A DNA stretch of 64,000 bases from Phytohabitans sp037414955 (lineage in GTDB: Bacteria > Actinomycetota > Actinomycetes > Mycobacteriales > Micromonosporaceae): the NCBI GenBank assembly GCA_037414955.1, contig JBBEWH010000086.1, positions 62,001 through 126,000 on the forward strand, given 5' to 3'. Position 1 is the stretch's first letter. The number at the start of each line of letters is the position of its first letter. Positions 17,217-25,685 of this stretch are shown piece by piece. Under the pieces are notes generated by a model. The model saw only the letters and a list, made by a program, of their open reading frames with translations, was not told the origin of the DNA and searched no databases. A program made the translations under genes and the position numbers.

Positions 17217-17861
17217 GTGAACGACAACCCGACCGCCCAAACCTTCACCGCCGCGAACCAGGACCCGCACCCGCTGGCCGCGTGCCTGCCCGACGGCCCG
17301 GCCACCACAGCCCCGGTGGTCACTGTCCCCAACGGCACCGACGTCGTGGTGCTGCAGCGCATCGACGCCGCCACGGTGGAGGTCTGGCACGACAACCGGA
17401 CCCTGCGCCTGGCCGACGACGTGCCCGCCACCCCGGTGGCCGACCCGGACCGCCGGGAGCAGCTGACGCACGGCGCGCTGTCCTGGCTCGCTGTCCAGCG
17501 GCAGCAGGCGATCCAGACCATCGCCGACTTGCGCGAGGAACGCGAGCAGCGCAGCAGCGACCACGAGCAGGTCTTGGGCCGGATCCGCCAATACGCCATC
17601 GACAAGCACCGCACCGGCGACATCTGCCGCGGCGGGCTCGACGCGTTCCTCGACCATTTCGACATGTCCCCCTACGAGCCCCGGCTGCGAGTGAACTTCC
17701 ACATCACCGGGTCGGTGCAGGTCGACACCGACGACCGCGACACGGCCGCCTACCAGGTGGGCCACTACCTCGGTCTGGACATCGACGACGTCGACCACGC
17801 GGTCGAGGACGGCCAGGACATCCAGGTCACCGTCACCTCGGTCGAGCCGGTCCACGACTAG
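17217..17861 (+). CDS. Hypothetical protein
   Basis: A 214-residue acidic soluble protein of unknown function. A helical, probably coiled-coil segment lies at residues ~95-130 (QQAIQTIADLREEREQRSSD). The C-terminal part is acidic and strand-rich (RVNFHITGSVQVDTDDRDTA, ending HAVEDGQDIQVTVTSVEPVHD). I chose the GTG at 17217 because GGAGG sits 5 nt upstream. The ATG at 17205 overlaps that ribosome site, and the frame is open further upstream. It follows a hairpin at 17159-17190. I recognise no family. Confidence 0.6.
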   Translation: MNDNPTAQTFTAANQDPHPLAACLPDGPATTAPVVTVPNGTDVVVLQRIDAATVEVWHDNRTLRLADDVPATPVADPDRREQLTHGALSWLAVQRQQAIQTIADLREEREQRSSDHEQVLGRIRQYAIDKHRTGDICRGGLDAFLDHFDMSPYEPRLRVNFHITGSVQVDTDDRDTAAYQVGHYLGLDIDDVDHAVEDGQDIQVTVTSVEPVHD

Positions 17862-17884
17862 GCACGCTCGTGCAGGAAGCGCAC

Positions 17885-18226
17885 ATGCTCACCATCGTGG
17901 TCCCGCAACTCACGGGCGGTGACCCTCCGCTGAGGATCGGCCTGCAACGTCAGGGCTGGCTCGACGGCACCCGCCCGGTGTACCGCTATGAGGTCGTCTA
18001 TGACGGCGTCACGGTGCTGCGCGGGCAGGACCTGCGCGGACCGGCCGGCAGCCCGTCGCCACCGCTGCGCGCCAGCGGGCGGGCGCTGGCCAGTTTCCTG
18101 GCGGCCGCCGGGCAGAGCATGGCCCTTCGCGGTGCCGCCTCCGAGTACTGGCACGAGTACTCGCCCCAGCAACGGCGGTTCCTGACCGCCACCTATGAGC
18201 GGTTCGGCGCGCTGGTCGACACCTGA
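17885..18226 (+). CDS. Hypothetical protein
   Basis: A 113-residue soluble protein of unknown function, starting at the ATG at 17885 with AGGAAG upstream and 23 bp after the previous stop. The N-terminal half is strand-rich (VYRYEVVYDGVTVLRGQDLR); the C-terminal half is helical (ASFLAAAGQSMALRGAASEY). Close spacing suggests one transcript with the gene at 17217. I do not recognise a family. Confidence 0.5.
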   Translation: MLTIVVPQLTGGDPPLRIGLQRQGWLDGTRPVYRYEVVYDGVTVLRGQDLRGPAGSPSPPLRASGRALASFLAAAGQSMALRGAASEYWHEYSPQQRRFLTATYERFGALVDT

Positions 18227-18300
18227 GTCTCGCTCTCGCTCACCAACCTTTCCAACCGCACCTACGGCCGGCGCCCGGCCACTGACTCACGCGCACCATT

Positions 18301-18331
18301 CCCGGGCACGGCCGTCCATGCCGTGCCCGGG
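18301..18331 (+). terminator. GC-rich hairpin with CCCGGG ends
   Basis: A 12-bp perfect stem (18301-18312 with 18320-18331) closes a 7-nt loop. It is followed by a pyrimidine-rich tail (TTCCTTACCTTCCC), then the ribosome site of the next gene. It resembles the other hairpins in this module. Confidence 0.55.
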
Positions 18332-18360
18332 TTCCTTACCTTCCCGAAGGGAGCCCACCG

Positions 18361-18885
18361 ATGGGTTACACCCACTACTGGAGCGTGCGGCGCGGCCATC
18401 CGGGCTACGCCCAGGCATGGCCGGGAATCGTCGGTGACGCCCGACGCATCATCGATGCGGTCGGCGCCACCGGGGTGGCCGTCGCCGGCCCGAACGGATA
18501 CGGCCAGGCCGTCCTCGATCTCGCCGAGGGCATCGCGTTCAACGGCGACGGCACCGCCGGCCTGGACTACGAAGCTTTTCGCCTGGGCCCGCCCGCACCC
18601 TTCTGGACCGGTGACACCTGGGCATTCTGCAAGACCGCCGGGCGGCCGTACGACCTGGCCGTGACCGCGGTGCTGCTGCGCTGCCGGCTGCTGCTGCCCC
18701 GCGTGGTTCAGATCCAGAGCGACGGCCGATGGGACGACGAATGGTTACGCGGCGCCCAACCGGCCCTGTCCAGCGCTGCTGGTCTCCGCCCGGCGGGAGC
18801 CCGTGCTCTCGTCACCGACCTGTTCGGCGCGGTACCGACCGCGAGCCCGTTCGACCGCTGGCGCCCGCCCGGCGTGGAGGGCTGA
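18361..18885 (+). CDS. MGYTHYW-type conserved hypothetical protein
   Basis: A 174-residue protein starting MGYTHYWSVRRGHPGYAQAW. This N-terminus recurs in small phage and plasmid proteins of unknown function. It reads as a single compact domain with many aromatic residues, including GLDYEAFRLG and TWAFCKTAGRPYDLAVTAVL. There is no membrane segment. GAAGGGAG precedes the ATG. It follows a hairpin. Function unknown. Confidence 0.65.
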   Translation: MGYTHYWSVRRGHPGYAQAWPGIVGDARRIIDAVGATGVAVAGPNGYGQAVLDLAEGIAFNGDGTAGLDYEAFRLGPPAPFWTGDTWAFCKTAGRPYDLAVTAVLLRCRLLLPRVVQIQSDGRWDDEWLRGAQPALSSAAGLRPAGARALVTDLFGAVPTASPFDRWRPPGVEG

Positions 18886-18888
18886 CCG

Positions 18889-19149
18889 TTGGCTACCCAT
18901 ACGAACCGACCCATCCCGATCGCGGGTCCGGCGGTGATTTTCGATCCCGCTGCGCTGCGAGCCTGGCTGGCCGATCCCGCTGGCGATGGCACCGCCAGAG
19001 CGGACGAACAGGGCGTGGAGCCGTCCTTCAGTCGCGCCCACGGCGACCTCTCAGCGGGCTCAACGAGGTGCTCGCCGTCGAGAGATGTCGCATGCGAGCC
19101 ACCGGACCGGCATGTGACCACGCGAATCCTCAGTAGAAAAGGAAGGTAA
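18889..19149 (+). CDS. Possible small hypothetical protein
   Basis: An 86-residue ORF from a TTG at 18889, with GGAGG upstream inside the end of the previous gene. The first ~45 residues (ATHTNRPIPIAGPAVIFDPA, then LRAWLADPAGDGTARADE) look coding. The rest (SAGSTRCSPSRDVACEPP) does not. It may be a real gene broken by an indel, or a chance frame. Confidence 0.3.
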   Translation: MATHTNRPIPIAGPAVIFDPAALRAWLADPAGDGTARADEQGVEPSFSRAHGDLSAGSTRCSPSRDVACEPPDRHVTTRILSRKGR

Positions 19150-19154
19150 CACCG

Positions 19155-19757
19155 ATGAAGGCCACTATCGTGCTCGTGTTCGAGCGCGACCCCACGAGTT
19201 GGGCTCAGAAACGGCAGATCTCCCAGACCGAGGCCCTTGCCGACTTCGCCGGGGAGGTCCGCACCGCCGCGCAGGACGGCACGATCGCCGACGCACTGGG
19301 CAGGAGCTGGCCGGCGATGCGCGGCCACATCAGCGCCCACCCGGTGGACGGGCTGGACGACAGCACCCGCGACGAGCTGCTTCGACTGCTGCAGCGCTCC
19401 CGCGGCGCCGCCCAGGACGCGGCGCTGATCGCCGAGATCAGGCAGCACCTCGCCGAGCACTGGCAGGACATGGACGGCCGTGACCCCCGTTGGGTCGTCT
19501 TCGGCACCGTCGAATGGGACAACGGCTACTTCCTGGCCGGCACCGAGGCGACCGTCCACTTCGAGGACGGCGACCACATGCCGTACACCTTCGAGGGTTC
19601 GCGCGTCGACGACCTGCTCACCGCCGCGTACGGAGCCCGCGGTCGCACGGCGGCACTCGGCGTCGACCTGCGCGACGCGACGCTGGAGTTCTCCGACTAC
19701 GGCGAGAACGTCCTCGACGCCCTGGACATCCTCACCCAGCGAGCACAGCGAAGGTGA
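19155..19757 (+). CDS. Hypothetical protein
   Basis: A 200-residue acidic protein with AAGGAAGG before its ATG. The N-terminal strand (KATIVLVFERDPTSWAQKR) is followed by a long helical region (residues 30-110). The C-terminal domain contains VEWDNGYFLAGTEATVHFED and VDDLLTAAYGARGRTAALGV. The composition is strongly coding and there is no membrane segment. I do not recognise a family. It belongs to the row of small unknown genes typical of large actinobacterial plasmids and integrative elements. Confidence 0.6.
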   Translation: MKATIVLVFERDPTSWAQKRQISQTEALADFAGEVRTAAQDGTIADALGRSWPAMRGHISAHPVDGLDDSTRDELLRLLQRSRGAAQDAALIAEIRQHLAEHWQDMDGRDPRWVVFGTVEWDNGYFLAGTEATVHFEDGDHMPYTFEGSRVDDLLTAAYGARGRTAALGVDLRDATLEFSDYGENVLDALDILTQRAQRR

Positions 19758-19791
19758 CGGGTGCCCCATCTACCTGCCGGACTACATCGTC

Positions 19792-19953
19792 GTGCGGGAC
19801 GGCGTCGAGGTGAGCGTCACCGACATCCGCGACGGTGACGTCTTCACCGACTGGGACGGTCAGCCGTGGCGGGCCTCCCGCGTGGGCCGCGACGGCGAGG
19901 ACGTGCACATCGACATCCAACCGGTGACGGCGGCTGACGCCCCGCCCCGCTAG
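19792..19953 (+). CDS. Very small hypothetical protein
   Basis: A 53-residue ORF from a GTG at 19792: VRDGVEVSVTDIRDGDVFTD, then WDGQPWRASRVGRDGEDVHI. The coding signal is strong and extends upstream in the same frame to about 19759 (GCPIYLPDYIV) without a canonical start, so an unusual start codon (ATC at 19768) or a fusion with the preceding frame is possible. It looks like a small beta-barrel domain. Function unknown. Confidence 0.4.
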   Translation: MRDGVEVSVTDIRDGDVFTDWDGQPWRASRVGRDGEDVHIDIQPVTAADAPPR

Positions 19954-20035
19954 CCGCGGGCGACCGCGGCGCCACTGACGGCACCACCTCCGGCCGTGCC
20001 CGGCCGAATCCCGCGCCAACACGACGGCGCACCTG

Positions 20036-20067
20036 ACCCGGGCGCGGCCACCGCGCCGTGCCCGGGT
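20036..20067 (+). terminator. Bulged GC-rich hairpin
   Basis: The outer stem pairs ACCCGGGC (20036-20043) with GCCCGGGT (20060-20067). Inside, GCGG (20044-20047) pairs with CCGC (20051-20054), leaving a 5-nt bulge. A pyrimidine-rich tail follows, then the ribosome site of the FAD monooxygenase gene. Confidence 0.5.
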
Positions 20068-20103
20068 TCCCCCTTGTTCACCCCTGCTGGGAGGGAGATC
20101 CCG

Positions 20104-21261
20104 ATGAACCATCAACATCCCCCCGCACCGCCGCGGATCGCGGTGGTCGGCGGCTCGCTGACCGGCCCGATGGCCGCGCTGCTGTTGCTGCGGGCCGGCT
20201 TCGACCACGTCGCCGTGTACGACGCGGCCCCCGGCGGCGCGCCACGCCACGGCGGGCTGATCGGCCTGGCCGACCCGGCGCTGGACGTGCTGGACCGGCT
20301 CGGCATCGGCCAGGAAGAGTTCGTGGCGTTCGGGTCGCAGTACGCGGTGCAGATGAGCGTGCGCGAGCGGGCGGTCACCGGCACGCTCGCGCAGGTGTAT
20401 CCCGGCCGGCACACCACGTGGACGCTGCTGCACCACGCCCTGGCCACCCGCCTGCCGCGCCACGTGATCCACAGTGGACGCCGGGTCACCGGTATCGGCG
20501 AGGCCGGCGACGGGCCGGTGCTGCGCTTCACCCGCGGCCGCCGTCGCGGTTTCGACGTGGTGGTGTTCGCCGACGGCCGGGCCTCCACCGGCCGGCGCCT
20601 ACTGGACCCGGGCCGGCGGCTGCGCTACGCCGGCTACGTCGCCCACCGCGGCACCGCGCCGCTGCGGCACGGCGGCGTGCGGGAGTTCACCAGCGTGCAG
20701 CCGTGCCCGGGGGTGCTGCTCAACCTCGCCCCGGTGCCAGGGCCCGGCATCGACTGGTCGCTCTACCTCAACACCACGGCCGACCAGTACGCCAGCTGGT
20801 TCGGCGCCCGTCCGGACGAGCGGCTGTTCGTGCTGCCCGAGCATGTCAGCGCGCTGGCGTACGCGCACGTGGACGCCAACGCCGACACCTGGCTGCCGGC
20901 CGCGCAGGCGAACCTGGTCCACGCCACCGCGGCGCGCACGGCGGTGCCGGTGATGGACATCGACCCGCCGCGGCGCATGGTGTGGCCGGTCGGTGCCGGC
21001 TTCGCGGTGCTGGTCGGTGACGCCCTCGCGCCGGTACGCCCGCACACCGCCCGCGGGCTGAACAACGGCATCGAGCAGGTGGCCGACCTGGTGGCGGTGC
21101 TGCGCCAGCACCGCCGCTACGGCGCCGACCTGGCCGCCGGCCTGGACGGCTGGCAACGCCGGCACCTGCCGGTCGTGCACGCCGACCTCGCGCTCGGCCC
21201 GCGGATCGCCGGCCGGCTCGGCCTCGGCGCGCGGCCCGACCGGATCGTGGAGCTGGTGTGA
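20104..21261 (+). CDS. FAD-dependent monooxygenase (aromatic hydroxylase type)
   Basis: A 385-residue flavoprotein of the class A flavin monooxygenase fold. The N-terminal dinucleotide motif is RIAVVGGSLTGPMAALLLLR. The mid-region has VVVFADGRASTGRRLL, equivalent to the DG motif. The C-terminal FAD motif is VGDALAPVRPHTARGLNNGI. Sequence style is closest to 2,6-dihydroxypyridine hydroxylase-like members, which hydroxylate small aromatic rings with NAD(P)H and oxygen; the substrate here is unknown. GGGAGGGAG precedes the ATG. It is a metabolic gene among plasmid-like unknowns, and its stop overlaps the next start. Confidence 0.82.
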   Translation: MNHQHPPAPPRIAVVGGSLTGPMAALLLLRAGFDHVAVYDAAPGGAPRHGGLIGLADPALDVLDRLGIGQEEFVAFGSQYAVQMSVRERAVTGTLAQVYPGRHTTWTLLHHALATRLPRHVIHSGRRVTGIGEAGDGPVLRFTRGRRRGFDVVVFADGRASTGRRLLDPGRRLRYAGYVAHRGTAPLRHGGVREFTSVQPCPGVLLNLAPVPGPGIDWSLYLNTTADQYASWFGARPDERLFVLPEHVSALAYAHVDANADTWLPAAQANLVHATAARTAVPVMDIDPPRRMVWPVGAGFAVLVGDALAPVRPHTARGLNNGIEQVADLVAVLRQHRRYGADLAAGLDGWQRRHLPVVHADLALGPRIAGRLGLGARPDRIVELV

Positions 21262-21695
21262 TGGCCGGCCTGACGCTGCGCGACCCGCAGCCGGTGTTCG
21301 CGGTCGAGCGCCGTGACGACGGCGCGGTGGTGCTGAGCATCGAGGCCGCCGGCAGCACCGTCCACCTCGTGGTCGGCCGCGCCTATGCCGACGCGTCGCT
21401 GCTGGCGCAGAGCCTGCGCCACCTGGCCGAGGACCTGTCCGGCGACATCCTGGACGGCTGGGCTGACGTGCCGGACGACCACGACGGGTTCATCGGGTTC
21501 GAGCACGGCCACTACCACGCGAAGCTGGCCGGCAGCGCCCTCGGCATCTACGCGACGCGGCAGGAGGCCGAGGCCGACCTGGCCGCGGCCATGGCGCGGT
21601 TGGGCCTGTTCCCCAACGCCTGGTACCTGGGCGGCTACGGCGGTCCCGTCGACATCACCGACACCATCCACGCGCACGCCAGGCGGCGGCCGTGA
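21261..21695 (+). CDS. Hypothetical protein
   Basis: A 144-residue protein that starts inside the TGA of the monooxygenase gene (TGATG) and so is probably coupled to it. It begins AGLTLRDPQPVFAVERRDDG and has helical and strand-rich parts, with a His/Asp-rich middle (DVPDDHDGFIGFEHGHYHAK). The C-terminus contains WYLGGYGGPVDITDTIHA. No family is recognised. The coupling suggests a function linked to the monooxygenase, but the protein also resembles other small unknown proteins of this module. Confidence 0.6.
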   Translation: MAGLTLRDPQPVFAVERRDDGAVVLSIEAAGSTVHLVVGRAYADASLLAQSLRHLAEDLSGDILDGWADVPDDHDGFIGFEHGHYHAKLAGSALGIYATRQEAEADLAAAMARLGLFPNAWYLGGYGGPVDITDTIHAHARRRP

Positions 21696-22021
21696 CGCGG
21701 TGGTTCTTCCCCGACGACGCCGCGGCCGCCAACCCGTCACTGCTGACGGCGCTGCAGGTGGCGGTGCCGCTGCACATCGCGGATGCGCACCTGGACGCCC
21801 GCGCAGAAAGCGGCCGCACGCCGCGTCGACGTCACGATGATCACCGCCCACGGTGCCGACCTGCTGTTTCGCGGCCGGCACACCGCGGCGGCGTTCAACG
21901 CCCTGGCCCGCGCGCTGGCGGCGCTGGCCGACCACGACGGCGGGGTGAGGTTCGCCGGCGCGCACTGGTGCACCCGAGTCCACGAGGGCTGCCCCAACGG
22001 CGGCCCGACCACCCTTCCTAG
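21692..22021 (+). pseudogene. Small gene with probable frameshift
   Basis: The frame opening with the GTG at 21692 (overlapping the previous TGA) looks coding for ~40 residues: VTRWFFPDDAAAANPSLLTA, then LQVAVPLHIADAHLDARAES. It then turns Arg/Pro-rich. From about 21783 another plus-strand frame takes over with good coding character (WTPAQKAAARRVDVTMITAH, later FNALARALAALADHDGGVRF). One gene of ~110 residues with an indel near 21800 explains this best. Two overlapping genes, the second starting at the ATG at 21783 or 21837, is the alternative. Function unknown. Confidence 0.4.
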
Positions 22022-22038
22022 ATGTCCATATCGGACAC

Positions 22039-22066
22039 GGCCCCGGGCGCTGGCACGCCCGTGGCC
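22039..22066 (+). terminator. Hairpin before the DUF932 gene
   Basis: An 11-bp stem with one mismatch (22039-22049 with 22056-22066) closes a 6-nt loop. It lies between the preceding small gene and the ribosome site GAAAGGAG of the DUF932 gene. Confidence 0.4.
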
Positions 22067-22102
22067 TACACGGGTCACTACCAGCGAAAGGAGAACGACC
22101 CG

Positions 22103-23305
22103 ATGGATGCCAATGTAACAACCCGCAACGCGGGCCTGGAGGACCTGCACGAGCTGCTGACCCGCCAGCAGGGCACCAAGCTGGACGTGGTGGCCGCCGC
22201 GCCGACGATCCGCGCCGAGCACGGCCGGCTCGTCCTGGCTGACACCGGTGTACCGGCGAGCGCCGAGGACGGCGGCGCACCCGTCGAGGGGGTGTTCGTG
22301 CCGACCGAGGTGTGCGACGAGGGCATCGCCGGCAAGCTCGGCATCCCGATCGGCTACCTGCGGCGGCTGCGCGGCGAGCACCCGGACCTGTACGACGCGA
22401 ACGTCAACGGCTGGCTGGCCCACCTGCCGCAGTCGCGCTCGTTCCTGGTGCGCTGCTTCACCAGCGCCCAGGGGCCGGGCATCGCGCGGGCGCTGCTGTC
22501 GGACCGGTACGGCATCGTGGACAACCTGGACGTGCTGATGGCGGCCCTGGACGGGGTGCGCCGCGCCGGCGTCGCGGTCGAGATCGACGGCTGCGACCTG
22601 ACCGAGCGACGCATGTACGTGCGGATCGTCGCCCCGCAGGTCGCCGCCCTCGCGCCGGCGCTGCTGGCCGGCTACCGGTCCCCGTGGGGCGGGCAGGACG
22701 TCGGGCACGGCTGGAGCCCGGACCGGGTGGGCCGCGCCGCCCGCGGCGAGGGCCTGGCGTACGCGGCGGGGCAGGAGCCGGTGGTGTTCGCCGGGTTCGA
22801 GATCACCAACTCGGAGGTCGGCAACGGCCGCTACAGCATCACCCCCAGGCTGGTGGTGCAGGTGTGCGGCAACGGGCTGACGATCACCGCCGACGCGCTG
22901 CGCAAGGTCCACGTCGGCGCCCGCCTCGACGAGGGCGTGGTCCGCTGGTCCCGGGACACCGAGCGCCGGGCGCTGGAGCTGGTGACGGCGCAGACCCGGG
23001 ACGCGGTGGAGGAGTTCCTCAACCCCGGCTACGTGCACGCGAAGGTGGCGGCCATCGAGGCGAAGGCCGGCGCGCCGGTCACCGACCCGGCCGGCACCGT
23101 GGAGCGGGTCGCGGCGAGCCTGTCGTTCAGCCCGCAGCAGCAGGCCACCATCCTGGAGCACTTCATCCGCGGCGGGCAGCTGACCGCGGGCGGGATCATG
23201 CAGGCGGTCACCTCCGCCGCCCAGGTCCAGGCCGACGCCGACCTCGCGCACGAGATGGAGGCCGCCGGCCTCAAGGCCCTGGAACTGGCAGCGGCCGCGC
23301 ACTGA
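22103..23305 (+). CDS. DUF932 phage/plasmid-like protein
   Basis: A 400-residue protein of the DUF932 family (phage/plasmid-like protein TIGR03299 group), often on mobile elements and possibly linked to DNA metabolism or defence; the activity is not established. Recognisable parts are PTEVCDEGIAGKLGIPIGYL, RSFLVRCFTSA, ARALLSDRYGIVDNLDVL, and ITPRLVVQVCGNGLTITADA. The C-terminal 100 residues are helical (QQATILEHFIRGGQLTAGGI). GAAAGGAG lies before the ATG at 22103. Length agrees with the family. No truncation is seen. Confidence 0.75.
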   Translation: MDANVTTRNAGLEDLHELLTRQQGTKLDVVAAAPTIRAEHGRLVLADTGVPASAEDGGAPVEGVFVPTEVCDEGIAGKLGIPIGYLRRLRGEHPDLYDANVNGWLAHLPQSRSFLVRCFTSAQGPGIARALLSDRYGIVDNLDVLMAALDGVRRAGVAVEIDGCDLTERRMYVRIVAPQVAALAPALLAGYRSPWGGQDVGHGWSPDRVGRAARGEGLAYAAGQEPVVFAGFEITNSEVGNGRYSITPRLVVQVCGNGLTITADALRKVHVGARLDEGVVRWSRDTERRALELVTAQTRDAVEEFLNPGYVHAKVAAIEAKAGAPVTDPAGTVERVAASLSFSPQQQATILEHFIRGGQLTAGGIMQAVTSAAQVQADADLAHEMEAAGLKALELAAAAH

Positions 23306-23322
23306 CCGATGTTCCCCGAGCC

Positions 23323-23345
23323 GGGGCAGGCAACGTGCCTGCCCC
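23323..23345 (+). terminator. Short hairpin after the DUF932 gene
   Basis: A 10-bp perfect stem (23323-23332 with 23336-23345) closes a 3-nt ACG loop, 18 nt after the DUF932 stop. A ribosome site for the next small gene follows. No T-tract. Confidence 0.5.
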
Positions 23346-23372
23346 AGCTTCGCCATGCCCAAGGAGAGTCCT

Positions 23373-23600
23373 ATGTCGACTGTTGTGGCGCTCGTGGTGG
23401 CCGGCCTCGTCACGGCGATGCTCGCCGTGGCCGTGCACGGCACCGCCGCGACCGCCTTCCTGGCCGTCTTCGCCACCACCGCCGTGACCCTGCGCCGGTG
23501 CGTGCGGCGCGAGCGCGCCGCCGCGACGACCCCCGGCGCCACCAGTGATCGCGAAGGGGGTTACGGCCATGTTGTTCACGTTGCCCGGCCGCCAACCTGA
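23373..23600 (+). CDS. Small membrane protein
   Basis: A 75-residue protein with an N-terminal hydrophobic region (STVVALVVAGLVTAMLAVAV, then ATAFLAVFATTAVTL) forming one or two helices, and an Arg-rich cytoplasmic tail. AAGGAG precedes the ATG at 23373. Its last 30 bases overlap the start of the next gene in another frame. Unknown function. Confidence 0.5.
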   Translation: MSTVVALVVAGLVTAMLAVAVHGTAATAFLAVFATTAVTLRRCVRRERAAATTPGATSDREGGYGHVVHVARPPT

Positions 23601-24462
23601 GGTGGTACTGGCCGGCCCCGACGATGCCGGTTTCTGGCAGCGGCTCGGCCAGCCGCCCGCCGGCCGGTACGCGCTGCTGCTCGGCGACCCCGCCGACCCG
23701 GGACGCAGCCTGGTCCTGGCCGGCACCCTGGTGGAGATCGTGCGCTACCTCGACCCGGCGCGCGGCGCGCTGGCGTCCCTGCTGGCCGACCTGGCCGCCG
23801 ACGCGCACGGCCGGCTGAGTTTCGAGCAGGCCCGGACGCTGTGGCGCGCCGCGCCGTCCCGGCGCCCGGCGCCACCGCCGCCGGCCGAGCCGCTGGTCCC
23901 GCTGCCGCACACCGGGCTGCTGGTCCCCGACCACAGCCTGGGCGTGACCGGCTACCAGGAGCTCGAGATGGCGCGTGGGGTCGCGTTCACCGCCACGCTA
24001 CGGCAGCTGGACACCGTGGCGGGGACCGTGGAGAACCGGGGCATCGGTGGCGCGACCACCTTCGTACCCGTCACCGGCTCACCCCTGACCCACCGCGACC
24101 TGCGCGCGTACGCCGACCGGTGCCGCACGGCCAGCGGTGGGCCGGTGGACGAGCAGACGCTGCTGGACGCGCTGATCGAGGAGGCGGAGATCTCCCGGGA
24201 GGTCGCCGCCTGCCAGGAGGCCGGCGCGGTACTGCTGCGACTGGTCGCGGTGGACGGTCCGGACGCCTGCTTCGGGGGCGAGGTGTCTTTCATCCGGTTC
24301 CGCGCCGTCCGCGAGGCCGCCGTCGCCAGCACGCTGCACCGCACACGGCTGGTGCGGCAGCTGCTGGCGGACGCGCCACCGGGGCCCGGCCAGTGGTGGC
24401 AGTACTGGACCGGTATCCGGTGGGCCGACCTGACCGGCCCTCCCACCGGCACCGACGGATGA
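23569..24462 (+). CDS. Hypothetical protein
   Basis: A 297-residue protein in two parts joined by a Pro-rich linker (RRPAPPPPAEPLVPLPHTG) near residue 105. The first part is a small alpha/beta unit (LFTLPGRQPEVVLAGPDDAG). The second holds ELEMARGVAFTATLRQL, a helical centre and the Trp-rich end GQWWQYWTGIRWADLTGPP. No membrane segment. I start it at the ATG at 23569 after GAAGGGGG; a GTG at 23545 is possible. I do not recognise a family. Confidence 0.55.
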   Translation: MLFTLPGRQPEVVLAGPDDAGFWQRLGQPPAGRYALLLGDPADPGRSLVLAGTLVEIVRYLDPARGALASLLADLAADAHGRLSFEQARTLWRAAPSRRPAPPPPAEPLVPLPHTGLLVPDHSLGVTGYQELEMARGVAFTATLRQLDTVAGTVENRGIGGATTFVPVTGSPLTHRDLRAYADRCRTASGGPVDEQTLLDALIEEAEISREVAACQEAGAVLLRLVAVDGPDACFGGEVSFIRFRAVREAAVASTLHRTRLVRQLLADAPPGPGQWWQYWTGIRWADLTGPPTGTDG

Positions 24463-24489
24463 GCCTCTTCCTAGCCCATTGCCCTGCGG

Positions 24490-24523
24490 CCGGCGGGCCC
24501 CGTCCCGGAACGGGGTCCGCCGG
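24490..24523 (+). terminator. Strong hairpin terminator
   Basis: A 14-bp stem with one G-T pair (24490-24503 with 24510-24523) closes a 6-nt loop, 28 nt after the previous stop. TTGTCCTTT follows, the nearest thing to a T-tract among these hairpins. Confidence 0.6.
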
Positions 24524-24553
24524 TTGTCCTTTGTGCACAGTGAAGGAGCTGTC

Positions 24554-25594
24554 ATGACCGACCACGACCACACCCACGAGTTCGACGACGTAACGGAACC
24601 CCTCGTGCTGGTCGCGGAATCCACGGTGGACCTGCTTGCCGTGGTGCCGCACCTGTTCGGCTTCGCCCCCCGCGACCTGGTGGTGCTGCTGGGCACCGCC
24701 GACGGGCAGCTGGTCTACGCCAGCCACACCAACCTGCCGCCGGCCGGCTTCCCCGCCCGCGCCCTGCGCTTCCTGGTGCGGGAGATGGCGCGCAGCGCCG
24801 CGCGCGACGGGGCTCAGCAGCTGATCCTGATCGGGTACGGCACCGCGGAGCGGGTCACCCCGGTCCTGCGGGCCGCCAAGCGGGTGCTCGCCAGAGGGCC
24901 GATGGACGTGGCGGACCTGCTGCGCGTCACCGGCGAGCGCTACTTCTCGCACCTGTCCCCCGGCCCGAGCGAGGGGGTGCCGTTCGATTTGGCCGCCAGC
25001 GGAATCCACGCCGCGGTCGCCGGCCACGCCCGCGGCGCGGACAACGCCGAGATGGACAGGGTCGCCGCGGTCACCGGACCGGCGCTGGAGGCGGTCCGGC
25101 ACGCCACCGAGGCGGCCGTGGCCCGGCTGGGCGCGCTGGTGTCCGACCAGGGCGTGGCGGCCGCGCGACGGGCCGGGATGCGGGCGGTGTGGGACGCGCT
25201 GGACCGCTACCGCGACGGCGACCGGCTCGACGACGACGAGCTGGCCTGGCTCAGCCTGCACCTGTTCGACGCCGACGTGCGGGTGGTGGCCTGGCACGAC
25301 ACCGACGATGAGGCCTGGCAGGAGCGGCTGTGGCTCGACGTCACCCGCCGCGCTCAGCCCGACCTCGTGGGGCCGCCGGCCAGCCTGCTGGCCTTCGCCG
25401 CGTGGCGGCGCGGCAACACCGCGCTGGCCAAGGCCGCCGTGCGTCGTGCCCTCGAAGCCGACCCCGACGACGGCACCGCCCAGACGATCGGGCTGATGCT
25501 CGTCCTCGGCATGCCGCCGTCCGTACTGGACTGGCCACCCGCACCCGCCGCGGACGGCATGCCCGAACGGTCAGACGGGCCTGATCCTGCCTGA
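24554..25594 (+). CDS. DUF4192 domain protein
   Basis: A 346-residue protein of the actinobacterial DUF4192 family. Features: the opening STVDLLAVVPHLFGFAPRDL and VVLLGTADGQLVYASHTNLP, a central helical part, and a C-terminal half with LSLHLFDADVRVVAWHDTDD and LLAFAAWRRGNTALAKAAVR, ending in TPR-like helices. The family's biochemical role is unknown. GAAGGAGCTGTC precedes the ATG at 24554. The tail after residue 325 is Pro/Ala-rich. Length is normal for the family. Confidence 0.82.
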   Translation: MTDHDHTHEFDDVTEPLVLVAESTVDLLAVVPHLFGFAPRDLVVLLGTADGQLVYASHTNLPPAGFPARALRFLVREMARSAARDGAQQLILIGYGTAERVTPVLRAAKRVLARGPMDVADLLRVTGERYFSHLSPGPSEGVPFDLAASGIHAAVAGHARGADNAEMDRVAAVTGPALEAVRHATEAAVARLGALVSDQGVAAARRAGMRAVWDALDRYRDGDRLDDDELAWLSLHLFDADVRVVAWHDTDDEAWQERLWLDVTRRAQPDLVGPPASLLAFAAWRRGNTALAKAAVRRALEADPDDGTAQTIGLMLVLGMPPSVLDWPPAPAADGMPERSDGPDPA

Positions 25595-25685
25595 CCGGAC
25601 CCGAGTTTCGCACGTCCGGCCCTTGCCGCCGCGACGGTGACGGCCGGCCACCTGTCCGCACCGCCAGCACGAAAGGACACGCGTC

